From positions 1 to 20,823 of the forward strand of contig DATLMV010000290.1 of assembly GCA_035537095.1 (NCBI GenBank): a stretch of DNA of 20,823 nucleotides, read 5' to 3'. The position numbers and the translations under genes were made by a program. Origin of the DNA: DASWNP01 sp035537095. Its GTDB lineage: Bacteria > Acidobacteriota > Blastocatellia > Pyrinomonadales > Pyrinomonadaceae. The notes beneath the pieces are model-generated. The model saw only the letters and a list, made by a program, of their open reading frames with translations. It was not told the origin of the DNA and made no database searches. Below, one piece after another: positions 15,457 to 20,823 of the stretch. Within the stretch, counting starts at the first letter, position 1, and each line of letters starts with the position of its first letter.

Positions 15457-16215
15457 ATGAATGATAACGAAACAAAAGTTAATTCTGCCCAAAGGTTAAT
15501 TAACATTCTTAGTGCTGCTATCAATGTACAAGACCACAATCAGCAAGCAAGAACTGCTTGGGCGGAGGTGTTCGGCATAGAGAATCCACGTACTGAAAGT
15601 GGTTTGCTGAGCGTTATTTCTCGTTTGGTAGCGTTAAAAAAAGTATTTGCTGAAGTTGAAGAGGCATTACGTCGCATTCCGAACATTAATGAGGAATTAT
15701 TTATTGCTCCTGTCTCTCGGCTTGCAAATGTAGCCTCTATTAACTCGTTAACCGATTCTTTTTCTGGCTATACGAGACACCTTAGTCAAGCTGATATGAC
15801 CGCTTTAAAGTTCTCTGAGCACCAACTATCGCAATATCCGGAATTTAACGAAAGCCAAGTTCCAAGCAAGGATTTAAAAGATATACTTATTGAAGTTGAT
15901 AATTTAATTGAACGCATACTTGGGTCTTCGCTACCGGAAGAACTAAGGACTTCTTTACTTGAATTGCTACATGAAGTCAGGAAGGGCGTGCTTGAATATC
16001 GAATCAGAGGCGCGGTGGCCTTGCGAGATACATTAACGAAAAGTTTAGGAATACTTGCTGCAAATAAAGAAGACGTAGAAGAAAATAAAGAATCCGATGA
16101 AGTTCAATCTCTTGGAAGAATGCTCGTTCGAATAGATAAAGCATATACTTTCGCCTTGAAGATGAAGCCAATGCTTGAAGCAGCCGCGAATATCCTTCCT
16201 AGATTATTGACCTAA
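15457..16215 (+). CDS. AT-rich orphan gene, unknown helical protein
   Basis: I do not recognise this 252-residue protein. It has no signal peptide, transmembrane segment or cysteine, and appears almost wholly alpha-helical with many charged and leucine-rich heptad-like stretches (about 50-75, 140-190). A short acidic linker (KEDVEENKESDE) lies at about 207-218. Codon use is markedly A/T-ending (TTA, GAA, AAT, ATA), unlike the G/C-ending neighbours, and both flanks are also A+T-rich. This suggests recent acquisition from a low-G+C donor. It is bounded by a terminator upstream and the sucD leader downstream, and it interrupts the expected sucC-sucD order. The ATG at 15457 has only AGGG nearby as ribosome binding site. 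Confidence 0.7.
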   Translation: MNDNETKVNSAQRLINILSAAINVQDHNQQARTAWAEVFGIENPRTESGLLSVISRLVALKKVFAEVEEALRRIPNINEELFIAPVSRLANVASINSLTDSFSGYTRHLSQADMTALKFSEHQLSQYPEFNESQVPSKDLKDILIEVDNLIERILGSSLPEELRTSLLELLHEVRKGVLEYRIRGAVALRDTLTKSLGILAANKEDVEENKESDEVQSLGRMLVRIDKAYTFALKMKPMLEAAANILPRLLT

Positions 16216-16388
16216 ATGGAACAACTATAACTACACATCTGACTAATGGAGTGAAATTTCCAGCCTATGCTATATTAAAAAGTCTTTAAGTTAACAAAAT
16301 TAGTCACCCATGGTTCCGTATGTTTTCGTCCTCTTAGATGGCCGAAGACAGACGGTCAACTGCATAAACACTTTAAGGAGCAAGAGCG

Positions 16389-17273
16389 TTGAGCGTACTG
16401 GTTGATAAGAACACGCGTCTGGTGGTGCAGGGCATCACGGGCAAAGAGGGCACGTTTCATACGAAGCAGATGATCGAGTATGGGACGCAGGTCGTCGGCG
16501 GCGTGACGCCGGGGAAGGGCGGGACGACGCATGAGGGCGTGCCGGTCTTCAACACCGTCGAGGACGCCGTCCGCGAAGCGGGCGCGAATGCTTCCGTCAT
16601 CTACGTGCCGCCGCCCTTTGCCGCCGACGCGATTATGGAGGCGGCGGACGCGGGACTGCCGCTCGTCGTCTGCATTACCGAGGGCATCCCCGTGCTCGAC
16701 ATGGTGAAGGTCAGGCGCTATCTCGCGGACAAGCACACGCGGCTCGTCGGCCCGAACTGCCCCGGCGTCATCTCGCCCGGCAGGTGCAAAATCGGCATCA
16801 TGCCCGGACACATTCACAAAGAGGGGCGCGTCGGCGTCGTCTCGCGTTCGGGGACGCTGACCTATGAGGCCGTCGGACAGTTGACCGCGCTCGGCCTCGG
16901 TCAATCCACCGCCATCGGCATCGGCGGCGACCCCATCGTCGGCACAACCCACACCCACGCCCTCGCGCTCTTTCAAGACGACCCCGAGACGGACGCCATC
17001 GTCATGATCGGCGAGATCGGCGGCTCGGCTGAGGAGGACGCCGCCGCCTTCGCCAAAGATAACGTGACGAAGCCCATCGTCGCCTTCATCGCCGGACAGA
17101 CCGCGCCGCCGGGCCGCCGTATGGGCCACGCCGGAGCCATCATCGCCGGAGGCAAAGGCACAGCCGCCGAGAAGATGAAGGCACTCGAAGATGCCGGTAT
17201 CCGCGTCGTCCAATCGCCCGCCGACATCGGCGCAGCCGTCCGGGACGCCCTCGGCAGCAGAGCGGTGGCATGA
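16389..17273 (+). CDS. sucD: Succinyl-CoA synthetase alpha subunit
   Basis: The 294-residue subunit binds CoA and carries the phosphohistidine. It shows the Rossmann motif GITGKEGTFHTKQM (15-28), VGGVTPGKGG (36-45), GPNCPGVISPG (121-131) and the active-site histidine in MGHAGAIIAGG (H247). The start is a TTG at 16389: AAGGAG at 16375-16380 sits 8 nt upstream and the next residues (SVLVDKNTRLVVQG) match the conserved N terminus. A TTG start may lower translation relative to sucC. The upstream 170 bp are A+T-rich and probably include its own promoter, since sucC is 3.2 kb away. Confidence 0.97.
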   Translation: MSVLVDKNTRLVVQGITGKEGTFHTKQMIEYGTQVVGGVTPGKGGTTHEGVPVFNTVEDAVREAGANASVIYVPPPFAADAIMEAADAGLPLVVCITEGIPVLDMVKVRRYLADKHTRLVGPNCPGVISPGRCKIGIMPGHIHKEGRVGVVSRSGTLTYEAVGQLTALGLGQSTAIGIGGDPIVGTTHTHALALFQDDPETDAIVMIGEIGGSAEEDAAAFAKDNVTKPIVAFIAGQTAPPGRRMGHAGAIIAGGKGTAAEKMKALEDAGIRVVQSPADIGAAVRDALGSRAVA

Positions 17274-17311
17274 GAGTTTCAAGATGAGAATGTCCGAGAA
17301 AGGTCAAGTTT

Positions 17312-17827
17312 ATGAGTGCCGACGAAAGAATTTCACAACTTGAGCAGTCATACAAAATACTTCTCGAACTCGCCCGCAACGCCAGCGAACGGGATGACAC
17401 ACATCTAACTTGGATTAACAATCTAGGCGAGGCTCAGGCCAATACCGAGGTGAAGATGGCGGCCTTGGTTGATGCCCAAATTCGGACTGAAGAAACTCTC
17501 AATAAGTTGTCGGAGGCTCAGGCGCTTTCCGACACCAAGATGGCTCAACTGGCTGAAGCGCAAATTCGGACTGAAGAAACTCTCAATCGGCTATCAGAAT
17601 CTCAAGCTACTTCCGCCGCCAGGATAACTCAATTAGCCGAAGCACAAACTCGGACGGAAGAAACTCTCAATAGGTTGTCGGAAGCTCAAGCCACTTCCGA
17701 CGCCAGGATGGCTACGCTCGCGGAAGCGATGGCAAAATTGGCGGAGTCACAAATGCAGAGCGACCGGCAACTCAAGGCGTTAACTGATATTGCCAGTAGA
17801 GGGAACGACGGTCAGACGCAGGAATAG
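17312..17827 (+). CDS. Coiled-coil protein with 28-residue tandem repeats
   Basis: The 171-residue soluble protein is dominated by a long coiled coil. After an N-terminal helix (SADERISQLEQSYKILLELA), three near-identical 28-residue units occupy residues 49-76, 77-104 and 105-132, each containing an RTEETLN core and a LSE(A/S)QA segment. A partial fourth unit follows (MATLAEAMAKLAESQ). Twenty-eight is four heptads, consistent with an uninterrupted coil. AAAGG lies 8 nt before the ATG at 17312. It starts 38 bp after sucD and may be co-transcribed. No enzymatic domain is present; a structural or scaffold role is only a guess. It resembles generic DUF-type coiled-coil proteins, and I cannot name a family. 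Confidence 0.75.
   Translation: MSADERISQLEQSYKILLELARNASERDDTHLTWINNLGEAQANTEVKMAALVDAQIRTEETLNKLSEAQALSDTKMAQLAEAQIRTEETLNRLSESQATSAARITQLAEAQTRTEETLNRLSEAQATSDARMATLAEAMAKLAESQMQSDRQLKALTDIASRGNDGQTQE
17456..17707 (+). repeat. Three 84-bp coding tandem repeats
   Basis: The units at 17456-17539, 17540-17623 and 17624-17707 encode the 28-residue coiled-coil repeats. Stretches such as GGACTGAAGAAACTCTCAAT are identical in the first two, which suggests recent duplication. The number of units may vary between strains. Confidence 0.8.
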
Positions 17828-17902
17828 TTTTAGGTTTTCCAAACTGAATCTTAAAGATAACAACTGCGCGGTGCAGTTCATCAATTCTTTCTTGAGGACA
17901 AA

Positions 17903-18340
17903 ATGGCAGAACAGACAGGCAAGCTTACTTTCGCAATCATCAAGCCCGACGCGGTGCGCGGCGGGAAGATGGGGAGCATTCTGCAACGCATCACGGACGG
18001 CGGTTTCCGCGTGCGCGCGTTGAAGTTGATTCACATGACGCGCGAGCAGTCCGAGGGCTTCTACGCGGTGCACCGCGAGCGCCCGTTCTTCGGCGAGTTG
18101 ACGACCTTTATGTCGAGCGGGCCGTGCGTCGTGCTGGCGTTGGAGAAGGAGGGCGCGGTCAAAGCGTGGCGCGACCTGATGGGCGCGACCGATCCGTCGA
18201 AGGCCGACGAGGGGACGATTCGTAAAGAGTTCGCCAACTCCATCGGCGAAAACGCCGTCCACGGCTCGGACTCGGAAGAGAACGCCGCCATCGAAATTTC
18301 CTACTTCTTCAGCCAGCTTGAATTAGTAAATCGTCAGTAG
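17903..18340 (+). CDS. ndk: Nucleoside diphosphate kinase
   Basis: The 145-residue enzyme transfers the gamma phosphate from ATP to nucleoside diphosphates through a phosphohistidine. It contains FAIIKPDAV (10-18), the RPFF segment (60-63), MSSGPCV (70-76) and the active-site histidine in NAVHGSDS (H120). GAGGA lies at 17894-17898, close to the ATG at 17903. The family usually ends soon after YFF-S-x-L-E-L; here the last residues (VNRQ) and the TAG stop are encoded by the heptamer repeat. A short hairpin (17862-17878) precedes the gene. Confidence 0.97.
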   Translation: MAEQTGKLTFAIIKPDAVRGGKMGSILQRITDGGFRVRALKLIHMTREQSEGFYAVHRERPFFGELTTFMSSGPCVVLALEKEGAVKAWRDLMGATDPSKADEGTIRKEFANSIGENAVHGSDSEENAAIEISYFFSQLELVNRQ

Positions 18341-18412
18341 TAAATCGTGAATCGTCAATCGTGAATAGATAAAGACTGTTCTTTCTATTCACGATTTACG
18401 ATTCACGATTCA
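18323..18412. repeat. AATCGTG heptamer palindrome overlapping the ndk stop
   Basis: The left arm (18341-18368) is identical to that at 11885-11912. The right arm (18385-18412) pairs with two mismatches. The 16-nt loop (18369-18384) is the reverse complement of the loop at 11913-11927 plus one extra base, so this copy is in the opposite orientation. A 14-nt extension (about 18327-18340) runs into ndk and provides its stop codon. The sequence after the right arm (GAGG, 18413-18417) supplies the likely nuoI ribosome binding site. Confidence 0.92.
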
Positions 18413-18422
18413 CGAGGTATTT

Positions 18423-18944
18423 ATGTCAATCATTGGTGACGTGATCGAATCAACGAAAGCCATCATCAAGGGCATGAGCGTCACGTTTGCGAAGATCCCG
18501 CAGCGCAAGTGGACGGTCGAATATCCGGACGAGCCCGTGACGATGCAGCCGCGTTATCGCGGGATGCATCTCTTGCACGTTGACGAGTTGGGCAGGGAGA
18601 AATGCGTCGCGTGTTACCTGTGCGCGGCGGCGTGTCCTTCGGATTGCATCTACATCGTCGCCGCCGACGACCCGCGCGCGCCCGAAGAACGCACGGGCGT
18701 AGACGAGCGTTTCGCGCAGGTCTATAACATTGACTACGGTCGCTGTATCTTCTGCGGCTTCTGCGTCGAGGCGTGCCCGAAGGACGCCATCACGCACGGC
18801 TACAACTTCGAACTCTCCGTCTATAGCCGCGCCGACCTGCTCAAGACCAAAGACGACCTGCTCATCACCAAGCAGAAACAGTCTATGAACTACCGCGTCG
18901 CCTTCTCCGAAGAGGACGTTGATTCGGAATACAAAGAAGTCTGA
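18423..18944 (+). CDS. nuoI: NADH-quinone oxidoreductase subunit I (NuoI-like ferredoxin subunit)
   Basis: The 173-residue protein has two 4Fe-4S motifs, CVACYLCAAACP (C61, C64, C67, C71) and CIFCGFCVEACP (C108, C111, C114, C118), as in the TYKY/NuoI subunit. NuoI carries clusters N6a and N6b that pass electrons towards quinone in complex I at the membrane. The N terminus has a short amphipathic helix and the family's PRYRGMH motif (43-49). The C terminus has a YSRADLLKTKDDLL segment. It stands alone: no other nuo gene is within the window, although nuo genes normally form one operon. GAGG sits about 6 nt before the ATG. Confidence 0.93.
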   Translation: MSIIGDVIESTKAIIKGMSVTFAKIPQRKWTVEYPDEPVTMQPRYRGMHLLHVDELGREKCVACYLCAAACPSDCIYIVAADDPRAPEERTGVDERFAQVYNIDYGRCIFCGFCVEACPKDAITHGYNFELSVYSRADLLKTKDDLLITKQKQSMNYRVAFSEEDVDSEYKEV

Positions 18945-18951
18945 AAAAAAG

Positions 18952-19028
18952 TAAATCGTGAATCGTCAATCGTAAATAGATAACTGCATAACCGGCGTTT
19001 CTATTTACGATTGACGATTCACGATTGA
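18952..19028. repeat. AATCGTG/AATCGTA heptamer palindrome after nuoI
   Basis: The left arm (18952-18979) and right arm (19001-19028) pair with one mismatch in 28. The loop is 21 nt. The arms differ from the copies at 11885 and 18341 by one or two bases. It starts 7 nt after the nuoI stop codon. Confidence 0.9.
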
Positions 19029-19033
19029 CGAGT

Positions 19034-19076
19034 TAAAAGGCAAAAGTGAGGATGCGTTCTTCACTTTTGCCTTTTA
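19034..19076. repeat. AAAAGGC-type hairpin with perfect 16-bp stem
   Basis: The segments 19034-19049 and 19061-19076 are perfect reverse complements, with an 11-nt loop. The arms match those of the palindrome at 7101-7176. It follows the AATCGTG palindrome by 5 nt, so two different element types are joined here, and T-rich 7-mers continue to about 19100. Confidence 0.88.
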
Positions 19077-19107
19077 CCTTTTTACCTTTTCCTTTAATCT
19101 TTGACTT

Positions 19108-19791
19108 ATGTTGGAAGCGCGCGATGTCTCGAAAATTTATCGCATGGGGAGCACGGAGGTGGCCGCGCTGCGTGGTGTTTCGCTGACGATTGCGGAGGGT
19201 CGTTTCGTGGCGTTGCAGGGCACTTCGGGTTCGGGCAAGTCAACCCTGCTCAATCTTTTCGGCGGGCTCGACAGCCCTTCGAGCGGCGAGATTATTTTTG
19301 AAGGGCGTTCGCTCGCGCCGTTCACGAAAAAAGAGATGGCGCATTACCGTCGGCATTCGGTCGGGATGATCTTTCAGAACTTCAACCTGATTCCGACGAT
19401 GACGGCGGCGGATAACGTCGGCCTCGCGCTCGCCTTCGGGGGCGTGAGCGGGCGCGAACGCGAGCGGCGCGCACGCGAACTCTTGGCGCGCGTCGGACTC
19501 GGCGACCGCCTCACGCATCGTCCCTCCGAACTCTCCGGCGGCGAACAGCAGCGCGTCGCCATCGCCCGCGCGCTCTCCAACCGCCCGCGCGTCCTGCTCG
19601 CCGACGAACCGACCGGAAACCTCGACTCGACGCGCGCACACGAACTGCTCGCCCTGCTGCGCGCGATGGTCGAGAGCGACCGCTTGACCGTGCTGATGGT
19701 CACGCACGACCGCGAACTCGCCGCCAGCTTCGCCGACCAGACGATTCACATGAAAGACGGCAGCATCGAAACCATAAGCGCGCAACGATGA
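19108..19791 (+). CDS. ABC transporter ATP-binding protein (MacB/LolD/FtsE-like)
   Basis: The 227-residue ATPase shows Walker A GTSGSGKST (38-46), Q-loop Q90 in FQNFNLIP, signature LSGGEQQR (142-149), Walker B VLLADEPTGNLD (162-173) and H-loop H200. The MacB/LolD/YbbA type is suggested by FQNFNLIPTMTAADNV and the DSTRAHELL segment. Such ATPases drive lipoprotein release, efflux or envelope functions together with an FtsX-type permease, but no permease gene is next to it in the window. The ATG at 19108 has no visible ribosome binding site and comes right after repeat DNA. The stop codon lies in the left arm of the next palindrome. Confidence 0.92.
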   Translation: MLEARDVSKIYRMGSTEVAALRGVSLTIAEGRFVALQGTSGSGKSTLLNLFGGLDSPSSGEIIFEGRSLAPFTKKEMAHYRRHSVGMIFQNFNLIPTMTAADNVGLALAFGGVSGRERERRARELLARVGLGDRLTHRPSELSGGEQQRVAIARALSNRPRVLLADEPTGNLDSTRAHELLALLRAMVESDRLTVLMVTHDRELAASFADQTIHMKDGSIETISAQR

Positions 19792-19892
19792 ATGCGGAAC
19801 GATGAATGCGGAACGTTGAACGATAAACGCGGAACGTTAAACAGCATTCGCTTCATCTTTCATTCATCACTCCGCGTTCCGCATTCATCGTT
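19784..19892. repeat. GAATGCG/GAACGAT heptamer palindrome at the ABC gene end
   Basis: The 18-nt stretch AACGATGAATGCGGAACG occurs at 19784-19801 and 19798-19815 (14-bp period), and its exact reverse complement is at 19875-19892. Further 7-mers (GAACGTT, GAACGAT, AAACGCG, GAACGTT) continue the left side. The first copy contains the last two sense codons and the TGA of the ABC gene. Confidence 0.85.
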
Positions 19893-19928
19893 TCTTTATC
19901 CAGCCCATCCTGTTCAGTTTCCCTCTGT

Positions 19929-19958
19929 TTGCCGTAGGCTCCGCGCGCGGCTTACAAT
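19929..19958 (+). promoter_or_regulatory. Predicted promoter of the HAD hydrolase gene
   Basis: TTGCCG (19929-19934) and TACAAT (19953-19958) are 18 nt apart. The spacer contains the palindrome CCGCGCGCGG (19941-19950), the same core as in the promoter of the MerR gene although placed differently. The leader to the ATG is about 40 nt. Confidence 0.5.
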
Positions 19959-20007
19959 GCGCGTGTTCCGACGGATTTCAATCTGATTCGCATATCTTTT
20001 CGGCTGC

Positions 20008-20706
20008 ATGATTCAAGCCATCCTGTTCGATTTCAACGGCGTCATCATTGACGACGAACCCGTACAGTTGAAAGCCTATCAAGAGGTGTTCGGCGCGGAG
20101 GGCGTCGCGCTGAGCGACGAGGATTACTACGGCTCGCTCGGCATGGACGACACGACTTTCGTCCGCACATCTTTCGCGCGCGTCGAGCGGCCTCTGACGG
20201 ACGAACTCCTGCGCGCCGTCGTCGAGCGCAAGACGGAGAAGCATCGCGCGCTCCTCGGCGACGAACTGCCGCTCTTCAGCGGCGTCGCCACTTTCATCAA
20301 GGCGCTTGCGCGCAGGTATCCGCTCGCGCTCGTGAGCATGGCGCGGCGCGTCGAGATTGATTACGTGCTCGAACGCGCGTCGCTCGCGCGCTTCTTCCCC
20401 GTCATCGTCAGCGCGGAGGACGAACGCCCCTGCAAGCCCGACCCGTACTGCTACCGCCGCGCGCTCGAACTGCTCAATCAGGCGCGCGGCGAGGCCCACG
20501 TCATTCCGCTGCGTCCCGACGAGTGTCTGGTTGTCGAAGACTCGCCGCCCGGCATTCAGTCGGCCCGCGCCGCCGGAATGCGCACGCTCGGCGTCACCAA
20601 CACCGTCGCCGAAAGCGAACTCCGCGCGGCGGGCGCGGATGTCGTCACACATAATCTCGCCGACTGGACGACCGACGCCGTGCATCACGTCTTTGACAAG
20701 AGATGA
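20008..20706 (+). CDS. HAD-superfamily hydrolase (beta-phosphoglucomutase-like)
   Basis: The 232-residue protein has the four HAD motifs: motif I FDFNGVI with nucleophile D8, motif II S110 in LALVSMARR, motif III K143 in CKPDP, and motif IV VVEDSPPGI with E177 and D178. The cap domain lies between motifs I and II (about 15-85), subclass IA. In most phosphatases and phosphoglucomutases the second aspartate of motif I (position 10) is the acid/base; here it is asparagine. Substrate is unknown; a small phosphorylated metabolite is likely. No clear ribosome binding site precedes the ATG. It has its own predicted promoter. Confidence 0.88.
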   Translation: MIQAILFDFNGVIIDDEPVQLKAYQEVFGAEGVALSDEDYYGSLGMDDTTFVRTSFARVERPLTDELLRAVVERKTEKHRALLGDELPLFSGVATFIKALARRYPLALVSMARRVEIDYVLERASLARFFPVIVSAEDERPCKPDPYCYRRALELLNQARGEAHVIPLRPDECLVVEDSPPGIQSARAAGMRTLGVTNTVAESELRAAGADVVTHNLADWTTDAVHHVFDKR

Positions 20707-20710
20707 AAGA

Positions 20711-20782
20711 ATTGGTTGATTGAATCATTGGTTGATTGAATCATTGAGGAAATGAACCAATGAAACAATGAGCAAATGAATC
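20711..20782. repeat. Nine-unit octamer array after the HAD gene
   Basis: Nine phased 8-mers can be read: ATTGGTTG, ATTGAATC (this pair twice), ATTGAGGA, AATGAACC, AATGAAAC, AATGAGCA, AATGAATC. The two halves are partly complementary, so it can fold as a loose hairpin. It is the only array here with an 8-bp period. Confidence 0.75.
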
Positions 20783-20789
20783 AATCCTT

Positions 20790-20817
20790 TCATCCCTCAT
20801 CCCTCATCCTTCATCCC
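20790..20817. repeat. Four-unit TCATCCC array at the window edge
   Basis: The units TCATCCC, TCATCCC, TCATCCT, TCATCCC make 28 nt, the same length and type as the GGGATGA arrays in thiL. The opposite arm, if any, lies beyond the window. Confidence 0.8.
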
Positions 20818-20823
20818 TCTTTC

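Noticed and set aside
17780..18262. Minus-strand open frame opposite ndk
   Set aside because: Ndk on the plus strand is full length with its active-site histidine; the reverse frame is a composition shadow.
18323..19076. Possible CRISPR array or tRNA-like cluster in the repeats around nuoI
   Set aside because: The units are 7-mers in paired inverted arms, with no regularly spaced unique spacers and no cas genes. None folds as a cloverleaf.

Overview
The window looks like a piece of a high-G+C bacterial chromosome, most likely an Acidobacteriota lineage of the Blastocatellia/Pyrinomonadales type. That placement is an inference from codon use (strong G/C at third positions), the gene mix, the MerR-type regulator beside tRNA-Pro, and intergenic DNA full of 7-bp-phased palindromes. 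No sequence search was possible. It is mainly a housekeeping region with no phage, transposase, toxin-antitoxin or CRISPR locus, but it carries a striking repeat family.

Layout. Positions 1-1196 hold the tail of a membrane protein and a secreted PrcB-like protein (+). Positions 1317-7044 are on the minus strand: a class I aminotransferase, thiamine-monophosphate kinase (thiL), cysteinyl-tRNA synthetase (cysS) and a class III aminotransferase. Positions 7464-9978 are on the plus strand: a glycine-zipper membrane protein, a double-DTG aspartic protease-like protein and a MerR-family regulator. tRNA-Pro(GGG) follows with a consensus promoter and a strong terminator. Positions 10322-11795 (minus) carry an exported CAP-domain protein and an OsmC-family protein. 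From 12068 to the end everything is on the plus strand: sucC, a MauE/DoxX-like membrane protein, a beta-CASP metallo-beta-lactamase RNase, an AT-rich orphan gene, sucD, a coiled-coil repeat protein, ndk, nuoI, an orphan ABC ATPase and a HAD hydrolase.

Functional links. sucC and sucD encode the two halves of succinyl-CoA synthetase but are separated by about 3.2 kb of unrelated genes. Ndk and NuoI are further central-energy genes. ThiL and two PLP enzymes serve cofactor and amino-acid metabolism. The MerR gene has its own promoter, with a perfect 12-bp palindrome in the spacer.

Most interesting signal. At least nine loci carry palindromes whose arms are tandem 7-mers, often four units (28 nt). 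The 7-mers differ from locus to locus (GGGATGA, AATCGTG, GATAGAC, AAAAGGC, GAATGCG types), but the architecture is the same. Three copies share nearly identical 28-nt arms, and two of these have the same loop in opposite orientation. The arms run into genes: they supply the stop codons of cysS, ndk and the ABC ATPase gene, they supply the Shine-Dalgarno and start codon of thiL, and a four-unit array is translated inside ThiL. Two elements lie between divergent genes, so they cannot all be simple terminators.
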